Shown here: positions 18,453 through 29,038 of the stretch, in pieces | Layout: the number at the start of each line of letters is the position of its first letter | How positions within the stretch are numbered: the stretch's first letter is position 1 | Virus record (IMG/VR): IMGVR_UViG_3300034198_027699 | Span: 1 to 62,083 of that record | DNA: 62,083 bases | Source: a virus | Direction: 5' to 3' (one strand) | The notes under the pieces: model-generated | The model's database searches: none | Told to the model about the DNA's origin: nothing | Seen by the model: only the letters and a program-made list of their open reading frames with translations | Made by a program: the position numbers and the translations under genes

Positions 18453-19406
18453 ATGGCAAACTTTACAAAAACTGATTTAAAAAATTCACAGCAAGATGCC
18501 AAAGTTGTAGTTAAGTCTTCTAAAGGAGACGAAACAACAGAACAGCAGTTTGATAAGCTTGTAACAAGTATAGATCCACTACATCAAGATGCTACGCAGT
18601 CATTTAAATCAGATGGATTTTTATTGCCTCCAGCATACACGGCTGATGGTACTGGATTACCATTTTCAAAAGTACAATCAGATCGAGATGCTTATCAATT
18701 AAAGAGAAATATAATTACTTGGTTTGTTCCTGAATTTGGAATAGTAAAAATGTTTATAAATCCAAATAATATAGAATATAGTCATAGAAAATTAATAGAA
18801 TCTAAAAGAACTAAAGGCGGATATAGTCTTCAATATTGGGGCGAAGAATTAAGTACAATGTCCATTAGAGGCACTACAGGAAGTTCAGGAATTGAAGGTA
18901 TAAATGTTTTATATGAAATATACAGAGCAGAACAATACGCTTTTGATACTAATGCTTTAGTTTTAGCTGCAAATAATGACTATGCACAAAGCTTAACTAG
19001 TCAGGCTACTAATTTATTGCAAGATAAATTAGTAAATCAAGCTAATTCTAGTTCTGGAACAGCAGGAGATCTTATAGGTCTTGGATTGACTAATACACTT
19101 GCAAATCTTGGAGGAATAAATAGTGCAGCTCCAACTCAGCCAATATCATTAGCAAAATTAGCATTTTCAGTAGAAATGTATTATAATGGATGGGTATATA
19201 GAGGATATTTTACAAGTATGAACATTACAGAAAGTGCTGATAATTTTTTAATAAATTATGTATTACAATTCACAATTACTCAGAAGAGAGGTTATAGAAC
19301 TAATTACTTCCCATGGTCACGTAGTCCAAAAGATGGTCCTAGCAGAGATGATACGCCTCATTCATTTTCAGGAAGAGTTGGAAATAAATTTCTTAATAAT
19401 ACTTAA
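18453..19406 (+). CDS. Baseplate hub / tube-initiator-like protein (317 aa)
   Basis: Located between the tape measure and the large hub protein. The centre reads FGIVKMFINPNNIEYSHRKL, then KGGYSLQYWGEELSTMSIRG and TTGSSGIEGI, a pattern shared by phage baseplate or tube-initiator proteins on which the tail tube nucleates (roles of T4 gp48/gp54). A beta-rich C-terminal part (FSVEMYYNGWVYRGYFTSMN, then LQFTITQKRG) resembles the tube fold itself, as expected for an initiator. The N-terminal 55 residues are polar and probably disordered. It is spaced 6 bases from the tape measure. The family is recognised by pattern; the exact T4 counterpart is not certain. Confidence 0.65.
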   Translation: MANFTKTDLKNSQQDAKVVVKSSKGDETTEQQFDKLVTSIDPLHQDATQSFKSDGFLLPPAYTADGTGLPFSKVQSDRDAYQLKRNIITWFVPEFGIVKMFINPNNIEYSHRKLIESKRTKGGYSLQYWGEELSTMSIRGTTGSSGIEGINVLYEIYRAEQYAFDTNALVLAANNDYAQSLTSQATNLLQDKLVNQANSSSGTAGDLIGLGLTNTLANLGGINSAAPTQPISLAKLAFSVEMYYNGWVYRGYFTSMNITESADNFLINYVLQFTITQKRGYRTNYFPWSRSPKDGPSRDDTPHSFSGRVGNKFLNNT

Positions 19407-19420
19407 AAAGGAAGATAGTA

Positions 19421-22400
19421 ATGGCATTTTTAGGTCAATTAGCAGATCAATTAGGCAGTCAATTTTCAATTTCTGAAAATAATAATAAAACATTAGATGG
19501 TGCAGACGGTGAGAGATATGGTGCTTTAGGAGATTTTGCATCTAAATTTGATCAATCTGCTGAAAGACGTTATTTAGAAGAGGGTTATCTTAGAAAAGAC
19601 GCATTTAATATAGATTCAAAACAATTTGAAATATTAATGTCTCAGCCTCAGGCAACAGTTTTAGTAAAGAAAAGAATGCTTTCTTCTGTGTCTGATAATT
19701 ATGATTTAACTTATATGGATAAAGATGAAAAGCTTTATTTTAGAGCAATGAAAATTTTGTTTCAAAATAAATGTCAACAAATTTCATCATTAGAGCAATT
19801 ATCTAAAATACAAAAAATAGCATCAACATTAGGTGAAGTAGACCATCAGTTAATGTCAATTTTATTTACTGTTAATGATACACTTGTTTATGATAAAGAT
19901 GCTACAGAGATTTCTAATTATCAATCTGTAATGAATAGAATTAGAAGAATTTATGCATTTAATAACTCATCTGATACAACAAGATGGATTACTGATAATA
20001 CAAATTTATTTAAAACTCAATATGGAGAAGGCACTGGAGTTATAGAGATAACTAATTTTACAAACATTAATACAACTGTAGCTACAAATTTAGGTGGAGG
20101 TAGAGCAAGTTTAACAATCAATGATCCTTATGAAGCTATGGTAATTACTGAGTATGATATTGAAAAAGCTCTAAGTGATGCAAGTAATTTATTTTATAGC
20201 AAATCTATATTTCAAATATCAAAACAAGATGCAGCTAAATTAATTGATGATTTGACTAGTAGATTAAATACGTATAGAAAATCTAGAGGAGCAAGTGAAA
20301 TTGCTTTCTATATAAATCCAGAAACACTATTAGGAAGAAGAGTAACCGCAGTAATTACTGGAATAGGCACAGAAATACCTTTTGAATATAAATTCGATGA
20401 TATTGGAAAAAATTATTCCGAATTAAATAGTGGAGTAGAAATACCTAAAGAATATTTAATTAATGGAGAAATAGCTGGATATCAAGGATTAAATGATCAA
20501 AAATTTAAATTTAATAATTTAAATTTAGATTTAAATGATACATCTATAAAAAAATATCATAAGGGCAGTTTTAATAGTGAATCAGAGCTATCTTTATTTA
20601 GCTCATTAATAGAAGCTATTTATAATAAATTATCTTTAGAGCAAAATTCAAAAAATACATTATTTCAATTTAATGATGATGCGAAATATGCAAGAAGAAA
20701 ATTAAGATTTCAATTTTTAGGTAAATTAGTAATTCAGCCTATGGACTCCATTCATATTTATATGAGTAGCAAAAGTCAATTTGATGATAAATTACTATCT
20801 GGTTTAAAAGGAATGTTTACTGGATTAGATTTTATTAATGCTTCTGCTAATATATTTTCTAATTTATCTAATAGTATAAATTTACTTACTGGTGGAAATA
20901 ATATAGAAGTGTATGCTGAAAAGGCAGCATTTGTAGGTCCAGAGTTCCCTTCATTTTTATGGGGAATGATTAGACCACAATTTGTTACAGAAAAAGAAGG
21001 CACTCATGTTTTTGGTGGTATTGTAAATTCAGCAGAAGGAACAAATAATGCCGGATTTTTTACTGTAGATATTAATGCTTCAGATAATTCAGGATATCTA
21101 GATAAAACAAAAATTAGTTTTAAGCCAGGAATTAATGCATGGTCTGGAGCTATATTTGATCCTTTAACTCCATTTAAAACAAGATTTGATAGTGTATCTA
21201 CTAATTTTCAAGATGATCATCTTGAATTATTAAATGAAAATCAAGTAATATTGGGCAATAAATTAGATTATAAAAATCCTTTATTAAAATTTAAAAGTGG
21301 ACCAAATGCAGGAAAACCAGTAAATGATTTAAACTATATTCATGATCAATTTATTGACACTAAAACTAATAAAATTACAAAAGTATTTCATGCTCCTGAT
21401 GGTTTAATCTATAAATGGAAAGAAGGAATTGGAGCATTTGTTCAATTTGGAAGTTCTCTTGAACTTAATGATGCAAATAAAGTTGGAACTCCAACTACGA
21501 ATGCAGATCCATTTGCTGGACAAGATGTAATGAATGCAATTTCTTTATTAATTACAGGATATCCATATAATTATGCTACTTATTATAGAGCAACTAATGG
21601 AGCAGATGCGATTACTAATGATAAAGATTCTAATCAAAATGCTTCATTATCTTTTTATGCTCTTTTAAGAGATGATTTAAAAAAATCTAATGCTCTTTGG
21701 GGTAATTTTATACCTTTTAAAAATTTAATTATGAATGAATCTTCTTATGCTGGAGCACAAATAGCATTAAATTCTATAATAAATAATAGTAAAAATTTAG
21801 AAAGTAAATTACAAGAGCTTACTCAATTACAACTAGATGCAGCTATATCTGGATTAACTTTTGCTGATGACACTCTTCAAGCTCTTAATAAACAAGTAAA
21901 CCAAGAAAATCAAGTAAAAGTTGCGAATAAACTAACAAGTTTAAATAGTGAAATTGAAGGACTATTAAAAAATTTAAGAGATGAAAATAAATCTTTTTTT
22001 GTACAAAATGGAGATGATATTTCATTTGATTTTGATGAGTTTCTTGATCCAAAAACAGAACAAGGAAAGCTGGCATCTCCATTAACTCGTAGAAGTTTAA
22101 GAAGACAGCTTAATTATATAACTAGAAGAATGTCATATAATGTTAGAGCTAATGAAGATAAAAATTTGTTTATTGTAGATGACTCTTATGATAAAGATTA
22201 TGATATCAGAGCTTTTACCTCTGAGCTTGAGTCTATTAGATTATATAATAATCAATATATGGATGTTAAAAGTAAAGTTTTATCAGCAGCACAAGTATTA
22301 AACTTAGAAGTTTTCTGTGATACTCAAGGTCATATTAGAGCTAGAATGCCACAATATAATAGAATGCCAAGTTCTATTTTTTACAAAATGATGTACCAAA

Positions 22401-24436
22401 AGAAAACTCTTGGAATACAAGTATTTCCTGACTTTTTAAATAATTTGTTTGAAAATAAATTATCTGCATTAAGAGACAGATTAGAAATAATAGAAGATCA
22501 AATAAGATTAGATTGCGCTTTTATTGATAAAATTGATGATACAGATGCTCAAAATTTCCTTTCTGGTTTTGATAATCAAGGAACAGCATTTAAATTTATT
22601 TCTGATAGTACAGGTGTAATTGCAAATTTAGACACATTAAAAGCACAAGCTATGCCTAATGCAAAATCTTCACCATTATTTTCTGTAATAGATGAACAAT
22701 CTAATAATACTAGAGATATATTTAGTAATTATCAAAGATATAATTTTATTAAATCTACTATTGATTCTATATCAAAAAATTTACAAACTAAACAATCTAC
22801 AGTAAATGGTCAACTTATAAATATTTCAAATTTTTCAACAAGAGATGAAAAGTCTGATGCATATATACAGCAATTAGTTCGTAGAATTGAAGATAAGTCT
22901 GGACAAAAAATAGGAAAAGATAGTTATATTTTTATAAATAAAGAAAATGCAGAAAATTTTCCTAATATTAAAGTTAATACAAAATATATAGATTTATTTA
23001 AAATAACTCAAGATTTAGCATCTAAATTATCAGAAAGACATAAAGTAATTAAATTATTTTATTCTACTTTAAAAAATTCAGCAGAATTTTCATCATTAGA
23101 CAATGATCAATCAGTTGCAAATGATATTTTAACTTCTGGAACATATGGAAATAATGAAGTTCCAGAAGTGTTTGAGCATATGATTGAGGATGAGAGTTAT
23201 GATGATTACGGTCCAGGATCAGGAAAAAGATATATTATTAAAAATAGTCAAATTTTAAGATATACAATACAAGAAAATCCACCATCACATACCTATGTAG
23301 AAGTACAAGGAGTACTCAATCAATATAGTCCTGGTGGACTACCTCAAGGATTGGCAAGCTTTCCACAAGGTGGTAACGGTATGGTATCAGCAATTGCAAT
23401 AGATTATGATCTATGGAGAAATTATGGATGGCATGAGCCAGCTACTGTTAAAGCTCCATTTTTATCAAATCCTGAAGTGCAATGTGCTCCATATGCAGTA
23501 TCTTTGCTTAATATGGCTAGAAAGGATATATTAAGAGGAAACGTAACAATTATTGGCAATGAATATATGCAACCTGGAGAAGTAGTCTATTTAGAAAACA
23601 GAGGGTTATTATTTTATGTAACTTCAGTTAGTCATAATTATGGTGAAGGAAGCAACTTTACTACAACTTTAAATTTATCATATGGTCGTGCTCCAGGAGA
23701 GTACGTTCCTACTACATCAGATATTATAGGTAAATTATTATATAATAATAGTCAGGCTTCTGAGTTTAGAGTTGAAAGGCATACTAGCTCATTTAATGAG
23801 ACCAATATAGGTTGTATAATTTTTGATCCAAATTCTAATCAACCATCAGACAATTTTAATAATGAATCATCAATAAATGGACAATCTTATGGACCATCAA
23901 ATTCTAAAACAATATTAGAGTTATCTCAAAGAGCAGCTTACATTGTAAATAAAAATAGCAGTATAGGAAATAATATAGAAGCTTCTGTTGCAATAAGAAT
24001 TTATTATGATGGCAAATTAGGTAAAGTAAATGATAAATTAGATTCTTTTGCAAATTATATAAAAACAATTTTATCACAATTTCCAGTAGATTCTGCTGTA
24101 CAATTTAAGCAAATAGGTCAAACTAAATTCACTCCTTTACCAGCAAAATCTATTTCAGTTTTAGCTGTAGATATTTCATCAGAAAAAGATAATAGATCTC
24201 CATCTCAAAAAGCTTGGGATTTTACTAGAAATATTAATCAAAAATATAGTTCTGAAATAAGCTCATCTACTGCCCCCAATGATTCTGAGCAGCAAAACTC
24301 TTCTGATACTAACAGTCCTAAAAAAATTAAAAAAGAAAGAGATAAGTTGCGCAATGCATTATTCTCATATATAGTAGATTGTTGGATTGAAGTAAAACCT
24401 CTTCCACCTGATCAAAAAATTAAAAATAACGGTTAA
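19421..24436 (+). CDS. Large baseplate hub protein (1671 aa)
   Basis: Near the C-terminus (residues about 1350-1440) it has IIGNEYMQPGEVVYLENRGL, then LFYVTSVSHNYGEGSNFTTT and LNLSYGRAPGEYVP. This is the classic end of the gpD/gp27-type hub domain that joins the tube to the spike. The upstream 1200 residues contain mixed helical and beta regions, including an interaction-like coiled helix (about 795-850, ESKLQELTQLQLDAAISGL). It is several times longer than T4 gp27 (391 aa), so it may combine hub and wedge-adaptor functions. AAGGAAG precedes the start. The next gene, the spike, begins 2 bases after its stop, consistent with hub-spike assembly. Confidence 0.78.
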   Translation: MAFLGQLADQLGSQFSISENNNKTLDGADGERYGALGDFASKFDQSAERRYLEEGYLRKDAFNIDSKQFEILMSQPQATVLVKKRMLSSVSDNYDLTYMDKDEKLYFRAMKILFQNKCQQISSLEQLSKIQKIASTLGEVDHQLMSILFTVNDTLVYDKDATEISNYQSVMNRIRRIYAFNNSSDTTRWITDNTNLFKTQYGEGTGVIEITNFTNINTTVATNLGGGRASLTINDPYEAMVITEYDIEKALSDASNLFYSKSIFQISKQDAAKLIDDLTSRLNTYRKSRGASEIAFYINPETLLGRRVTAVITGIGTEIPFEYKFDDIGKNYSELNSGVEIPKEYLINGEIAGYQGLNDQKFKFNNLNLDLNDTSIKKYHKGSFNSESELSLFSSLIEAIYNKLSLEQNSKNTLFQFNDDAKYARRKLRFQFLGKLVIQPMDSIHIYMSSKSQFDDKLLSGLKGMFTGLDFINASANIFSNLSNSINLLTGGNNIEVYAEKAAFVGPEFPSFLWGMIRPQFVTEKEGTHVFGGIVNSAEGTNNAGFFTVDINASDNSGYLDKTKISFKPGINAWSGAIFDPLTPFKTRFDSVSTNFQDDHLELLNENQVILGNKLDYKNPLLKFKSGPNAGKPVNDLNYIHDQFIDTKTNKITKVFHAPDGLIYKWKEGIGAFVQFGSSLELNDANKVGTPTTNADPFAGQDVMNAISLLITGYPYNYATYYRATNGADAITNDKDSNQNASLSFYALLRDDLKKSNALWGNFIPFKNLIMNESSYAGAQIALNSIINNSKNLESKLQELTQLQLDAAISGLTFADDTLQALNKQVNQENQVKVANKLTSLNSEIEGLLKNLRDENKSFFVQNGDDISFDFDEFLDPKTEQGKLASPLTRRSLRRQLNYITRRMSYNVRANEDKNLFIVDDSYDKDYDIRAFTSELESIRLYNNQYMDVKSKVLSAAQVLNLEVFCDTQGHIRARMPQYNRMPSSIFYKMMYQKKTLGIQVFPDFLNNLFENKLSALRDRLEIIEDQIRLDCAFIDKIDDTDAQNFLSGFDNQGTAFKFISDSTGVIANLDTLKAQAMPNAKSSPLFSVIDEQSNNTRDIFSNYQRYNFIKSTIDSISKNLQTKQSTVNGQLINISNFSTRDEKSDAYIQQLVRRIEDKSGQKIGKDSYIFINKENAENFPNIKVNTKYIDLFKITQDLASKLSERHKVIKLFYSTLKNSAEFSSLDNDQSVANDILTSGTYGNNEVPEVFEHMIEDESYDDYGPGSGKRYIIKNSQILRYTIQENPPSHTYVEVQGVLNQYSPGGLPQGLASFPQGGNGMVSAIAIDYDLWRNYGWHEPATVKAPFLSNPEVQCAPYAVSLLNMARKDILRGNVTIIGNEYMQPGEVVYLENRGLLFYVTSVSHNYGEGSNFTTTLNLSYGRAPGEYVPTTSDIIGKLLYNNSQASEFRVERHTSSFNETNIGCIIFDPNSNQPSDNFNNESSINGQSYGPSNSKTILELSQRAAYIVNKNSSIGNNIEASVAIRIYYDGKLGKVNDKLDSFANYIKTILSQFPVDSAVQFKQIGQTKFTPLPAKSISVLAVDISSEKDNRSPSQKAWDFTRNINQKYSSEISSSTAPNDSEQQNSSDTNSPKKIKKERDKLRNALFSYIVDCWIEVKPLPPDQKIKNNG

Positions 24437-24438
24437 TT

Positions 24439-26556
24439 ATGCCATATAATACAGATCCTCAAATTTTTGACCCTCCGTTCGGAAGTTTAAGAACTGGAGC
24501 AATTACTAAATACGATTTTAATACAAATCGTATGAAAGTAAAATTAACAGGATCACCATATTACTCAGGAGATAAAACAACCTCTGTTCTTGACCAAGAA
24601 ATAGAAGTTAGCTATCCATTAACATTTAGCAATCAGTTTAGTCCAGATAGTGCTGGATTATTTATTGGAGCGCCTCCTGTAGAAGGAACTCCGGTTGTAG
24701 TAGGAGTAGAGGCTCCACATACTTATCGATTTGTTTCATTTTTGCCAGAAAATAGAACCCAAATTCCATCATTAAAGCCTAATGAGTTATTACTATATGC
24801 AAATGACAATGCTAGAATTACACTTAATCAAGAAAATAGTGATATTTATTTAGGTTCTAAATTTAATAATGTTTATATTAATTCTCAAAATGAATTTTTA
24901 TCTACAAGATTTAAAGATGTAAATTATTTTACACAAGCTTCTAGAAATTTTATAGGTCTTATAAAAAGAGAACGTAGAGATAGTGCTATAGACAGTGATT
25001 GGACGTTAAATAATAGAATTAATGATGATGATTATGATAGTAATTATAGAATTATTTCATTAGATCCTACATTGTCGCCAAATTCTTTGATATCAGGAAA
25101 AGAAAAAAATCCACCACTAGTAGAAAATAGAGAAATTATTTATGAATTTCAAGATAATTCATCTATAACAAATGATTTAGATGAATCTTCAATTTATTCT
25201 TCTTCTGGTCTAGTTGATTCTTCTATAATTGAAATTAATAGAAGAAAAAGCAAAGCAGATACGCTTGGTTTAACTTTAACATATCCTAATTATTTAATAG
25301 AGACAGTTAAAGGAACTGTGGTAGATATCTTTGGAAATATTTTAGATATAAATAGATATCCTTTACCAATTGGTGAAAATGAAAATACATTAAATACAAA
25401 AATTAGTAAAAATTTATCAGAGTCATATTTAAAAATTAGAGAGCTTCAAAGAAAAAGTATTGCTTATCATTTTGAGATAAATGCAAGAAAAGATTTAAAA
25501 ATAAAAAATAATAAGTTAGGTGATTTTTCAGATCTATTTGGATATGATGAAACATTCCCAAATTCTGATTACGGAAGGAATCGTAGTAGATTTTTTATAG
25601 ATATAGACAAAGAAGGTCAATTTAAATTGAATGTACCAGCTTCTAGTGAAACAGGAAATATACCTTTATTAACTAGATATGAAAATTATTCAACTATTGA
25701 TGCGGCTGAAACAGATGAACAAAGTCCTAATGAATTAATTTATAGAAAAGATTTATTAGATATTGTACATGACTCTTTTGCTAGACCTAAATTAAATTTA
25801 GGTAAAAGTTTTACTAATTCTCCTGGCTCTATTACTGTAAAAGATGGTGATACCGTTATTGCATTACAAGATAGAAGATTTGAAGGCGTGCATATAAAAC
25901 ATGGAACAGCTTACCATGATATTTTAAGTACTTGTTATGCACACTCTTCTACAAATGCTAAACCGTCCAATCCTTTTTCTAGCTCATCTAATTTTTTTAA
26001 ATATATTATAGATGAAGAATTTATTAATTACATGATTAGCAATGTTCCGTTAATTGATTCTGTTTGTAGTGATACAATTCAAATATCAGGTGAAAATGCA
26101 AATGCTGGCGGTAGAAGCGGTTCTATAAATTTTGATGGTTCTATTGAAATGAACATTGGAGCTAATACAGTAGACCGTCAATCATTATGGTTAGATACTG
26201 CTGGCGGTATTATTGCAAATATTGGAAGAGATAACAATAATGCAAGTGCAGCAATATCTATGAATGGAAACGTATATTTTCAAATAGGCGGATTTGGAGT
26301 AGAAGGCGATAGTAGATTTGTAACTAAAAATAATGATCAAATTGGCGCAGTTTTAGATTTAAGAGTTTTTGATAGCGGTAAAAATATAACTATGTTACGG
26401 ATAGACGATAATGGAGTAACTTTAACTACACCTGGTAATTTAAATATATATGCTCGTGGTGATATAAAATTTAAAGGCGCATCATTAGATATTGATGTTG
26501 AAAATTGTACTATTCAAGGCAGAGGCGTTCAAAAAATATTTGGTGGTCACATATAA
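24439..26556 (+). CDS. Tail spike / puncturing protein, gp5-gpV-like (705 aa)
   Basis: The N-terminus has the OB-fold layout of spike proteins (GSLRTGAITKYDFNTNRMKV, then GTPVVVGVEAPHTYRFVSFL, residues about 13-105). The C-terminal 150 residues are short beta repeats (NIGANTVDRQSLWLDTAGGI, VYFQIGGFG, LNIYARGDIKFKGASLDIDV) typical of the triple-stranded beta-helix needle that pierces the outer membrane. The centre is longer than in gpV and lacks a lysozyme-like motif, so unlike T4 gp5 it does not obviously carry a cell-wall hydrolase. It sits directly after the hub gene, as expected. Confidence 0.8.
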   Translation: MPYNTDPQIFDPPFGSLRTGAITKYDFNTNRMKVKLTGSPYYSGDKTTSVLDQEIEVSYPLTFSNQFSPDSAGLFIGAPPVEGTPVVVGVEAPHTYRFVSFLPENRTQIPSLKPNELLLYANDNARITLNQENSDIYLGSKFNNVYINSQNEFLSTRFKDVNYFTQASRNFIGLIKRERRDSAIDSDWTLNNRINDDDYDSNYRIISLDPTLSPNSLISGKEKNPPLVENREIIYEFQDNSSITNDLDESSIYSSSGLVDSSIIEINRRKSKADTLGLTLTYPNYLIETVKGTVVDIFGNILDINRYPLPIGENENTLNTKISKNLSESYLKIRELQRKSIAYHFEINARKDLKIKNNKLGDFSDLFGYDETFPNSDYGRNRSRFFIDIDKEGQFKLNVPASSETGNIPLLTRYENYSTIDAAETDEQSPNELIYRKDLLDIVHDSFARPKLNLGKSFTNSPGSITVKDGDTVIALQDRRFEGVHIKHGTAYHDILSTCYAHSSTNAKPSNPFSSSSNFFKYIIDEEFINYMISNVPLIDSVCSDTIQISGENANAGGRSGSINFDGSIEMNIGANTVDRQSLWLDTAGGIIANIGRDNNNASAAISMNGNVYFQIGGFGVEGDSRFVTKNNDQIGAVLDLRVFDSGKNITMLRIDDNGVTLTTPGNLNIYARGDIKFKGASLDIDVENCTIQGRGVQKIFGGHI

Positions 26557-26564
26557 GGTATATT

Positions 26565-26921
26565 ATGAAAAAATTTAATAAAATTGCTTATAACAAATTA
26601 TTATTGCAAGCTCAAGAGGCTAAAGATCAAGGATTAAATAAATTATCTACTGCAATTTTTTATACAATTGGGTCTATGCCAGAAGATAGTTTAGAAAAAT
26701 ACAATTATGATCAATTAAAAGATGATGTTTATAATGGCTTATGGAATTTAGCTGGAAATGTGATTAAATATCATAATTTAGAAAGTGTAGATTCTGAAAA
26801 AATTAATTCAATAATAGAAAGTTTAACAGATAGTTTTATTGAAGAAATTGAAGAAAATTTACAATTAGATGATGGCGCAGTAGGACCATTAGAATCTGAA
26901 ATTCCTGGAGAAATAAAATAA
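26565..26921 (+). CDS. Small helical acidic protein of the baseplate region (118 aa)
   Basis: I place the start at 26565 (MKKFNKIAYNKLLLQAQEAK) because AAGG lies 9 bases upstream; an upstream in-frame ATG at 26505 would overlap the spike gene and adds a poor basic segment. The protein is mostly helical with a very acidic C-terminal half (DSFIEEIEENLQLDD). There is no known motif. It could be a chaperone for the spike or hub, or a minor baseplate part. Function not recognised. Confidence 0.6.
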   Translation: MKKFNKIAYNKLLLQAQEAKDQGLNKLSTAIFYTIGSMPEDSLEKYNYDQLKDDVYNGLWNLAGNVIKYHNLESVDSEKINSIIESLTDSFIEEIEENLQLDDGAVGPLESEIPGEIK

Positions 26922-26941
26922 CCTGATATATAAATAATACT

Positions 26942-29038
26942 ATGTGCCCTTGTGACCCAATATCCCTGGAAATTCCAGATGCGCCAACAATTCCTCCGAT
27001 GCCTGGATTTGGAGTGCCTTTTCCACTAAAGACTCCAAATTTAAATGAAGCAGCTGAAGGTTTTCCTGAAGATTTAATTGAAATTTTTCAAAATGTTCAA
27101 CTTATAATGCCTCCAGGAACTTTAAAGCCTCATCCTAGTTATAATTACACTAAAGATTTGTTGGACGGAGTTATGAGCATAATGGAGAAAATTTCTCCAT
27201 ATTTAATGCTCTATAAATTAATTTTACCATTACTTAATTTAGTTATTTGTATTATTGAAGTATTATGTGCAATTCCAAACCCAATTAAATTAGTTAAAGC
27301 ATTGACTAAATTATTTAGAGATTGTATTCCTCAATTTTTAAATTTATTTCCAGTTTTAGCATTAATATTAGTTTTAATATCACTACTTGGTTTATTATTG
27401 TCAATAATAAAATATGTTAAAGACCAAATTAAAAAATTAATAAAATTATTGATAAAAAACTTTAAAATGCTTGGAAATGCTGCAGCTTTCGGAGATGAAA
27501 AGGCAACACTAGCTATTATAAAAAAAATTGGAGACACTTTATGTGTTTTTCAAAATATATTTGTAATATTTTCTATATTTACCGCTATCTTTGATATAAT
27601 TAAAGAAATGCTTAGTTTAGCATTTGCTTTACCTCCATGTGATGATGGTAACGACTGCTGTACACCAGATGTATGTCCTGCAATAGTTAAAAATCCATAT
27701 ACTAGAAATACTGGTACATTTCAATACTTAAATAAAGTAATTGAAACAACTAATATTGGAATTAAAACATTAGAAACAGTTGTTAGAAATGAAAGTTGGC
27801 AACTATATGATTCACAACAATTAATAGAGCAGAAATTTATTAATATTGTCGATGCTTTTGATGTTACTCTTACAGAAGAAATGACAAAAAAACCAGTATT
27901 TTTCCCAACTGATACAGTATATTCTGAAAATACAGATCCTCAACAGGCTGCATATACAGTAAATTTAAGATTGTTTTATAATCCAAATGCTTGGGGTCGA
28001 ACGGGGGCATCCAGGTATATAAGGATTAAAGATTGTATTGTATTGTATCCAACACGATCTTATTATAAAGACTATAATAATGTACTTCATTTTTTTACAA
28101 GTGGTGTTCTAAATTTATCAGGAGGAACAGCATATGAAGACGACGGAAAAACTTTAATACCTGATTTTAAATATGGTTTGAACTCATTTTTACATCAACA
28201 AGATCATGTATCAAATAATCCAGTATTAGCTCCTACTGATGGTTATTTATTTGAAAATATTGAATATACTTTCAAGCCCAACATAACAGCTTTATTAAAT
28301 AAAAATTTAATTACTGCAAGTTGTAGTCCAGAATTATCTTTCGCAAAGACATTTGTTAATAATGCATTTGCCGCTGATATTTCTTTAAAATTACAAATAG
28401 AAAACTCTATTCCCTTACCAGATACAAATGGAGCCGCAGACTGCTTAATAGCATCTGTTGATACATTAAGAAATAACATATCATTAGATGGTCTTGCAGA
28501 GTTTGCATCAACATCTAATTTATGTTTATCTAAATTAGAAAATGAATGTGTAACAGCATTATGTGAGCTTATTACAGTTGGATTTGATCCTTGCAAGAGC
28601 AGTTTTACAATTAGTCCATCTGTACAATTCACTACTCAATTAATAAAAATTACAGTAAGTATCAAAGATAGGAATGGAGCAAATCTAACATCTGGGCTAT
28701 CTAGTGATGTAGCTGATTGTTTAATTAGTAAATTAAAAGCTCATACTACTTTTGGTGAAGTGAGTAAATTTACATATGATGGCGTAAATGCATTTAATGC
28801 CAATATTACTAGCAGTAATCCTGGCAAAGGCACTTTAATGATTTCATTTGATAATAACATTTTCTGTACTAATAATATTCCTGCAGATATAAATATTCAA
28901 CCAACAAGAGATTTACAAGAAATTAATTATGAATTTGTCTATAGTCCAGTAGTTGTGCCTGTTGCAGAGGTAGATACTTCTGATGGAGTCCAGCCAAGAA
29001 GAGATTATATTTCTGATGAAAATAAGGATGGCATCTAA
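26942..29038 (+). CDS. Cys-rich protein with membrane-like helices in the baseplate cluster (698 aa)
   Basis: Residues about 83-230 contain several long hydrophobic helices (ISPYLMLYKLILPLLNLVIC, FPVLALILVLISLLGLLLSI, FQNIFVIFSIFTAIFDIIKE) separated by Lys-rich stretches. They are followed by a Cys cluster (CDDGNDCCTPDVC, about 234-246) that could bind metal or form disulfides. The N-terminus is proline-rich (PDAPTIPPMPGFGVPFPL). The remaining 440 residues are beta-rich with more scattered cysteines. No Shine-Dalgarno sequence precedes the ATG. Within a baseplate cluster such hydrophobicity suggests a protein released into or across the host membrane on injection, but that is inference. The family is not recognised. 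Confidence 0.6.
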   Translation: MCPCDPISLEIPDAPTIPPMPGFGVPFPLKTPNLNEAAEGFPEDLIEIFQNVQLIMPPGTLKPHPSYNYTKDLLDGVMSIMEKISPYLMLYKLILPLLNLVICIIEVLCAIPNPIKLVKALTKLFRDCIPQFLNLFPVLALILVLISLLGLLLSIIKYVKDQIKKLIKLLIKNFKMLGNAAAFGDEKATLAIIKKIGDTLCVFQNIFVIFSIFTAIFDIIKEMLSLAFALPPCDDGNDCCTPDVCPAIVKNPYTRNTGTFQYLNKVIETTNIGIKTLETVVRNESWQLYDSQQLIEQKFINIVDAFDVTLTEEMTKKPVFFPTDTVYSENTDPQQAAYTVNLRLFYNPNAWGRTGASRYIRIKDCIVLYPTRSYYKDYNNVLHFFTSGVLNLSGGTAYEDDGKTLIPDFKYGLNSFLHQQDHVSNNPVLAPTDGYLFENIEYTFKPNITALLNKNLITASCSPELSFAKTFVNNAFAADISLKLQIENSIPLPDTNGAADCLIASVDTLRNNISLDGLAEFASTSNLCLSKLENECVTALCELITVGFDPCKSSFTISPSVQFTTQLIKITVSIKDRNGANLTSGLSSDVADCLISKLKAHTTFGEVSKFTYDGVNAFNANITSSNPGKGTLMISFDNNIFCTNNIPADINIQPTRDLQEINYEFVYSPVVVPVAEVDTSDGVQPRRDYISDENKDGI

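Noticed and set aside
26505-26564. N-terminal extension of the 118-residue protein from ATG 26505
   Set aside because: It overlaps the spike gene's end and lacks a ribosome binding site, whereas 26565 has AAGG at a good distance.
26929-26936. TATAAATA, identical to the T4 late promoter box
   Set aside because: It is only 5 bases before the ATG at 26942 and no similar box was found ahead of the other tail genes; likely chance in A+T-rich DNA.
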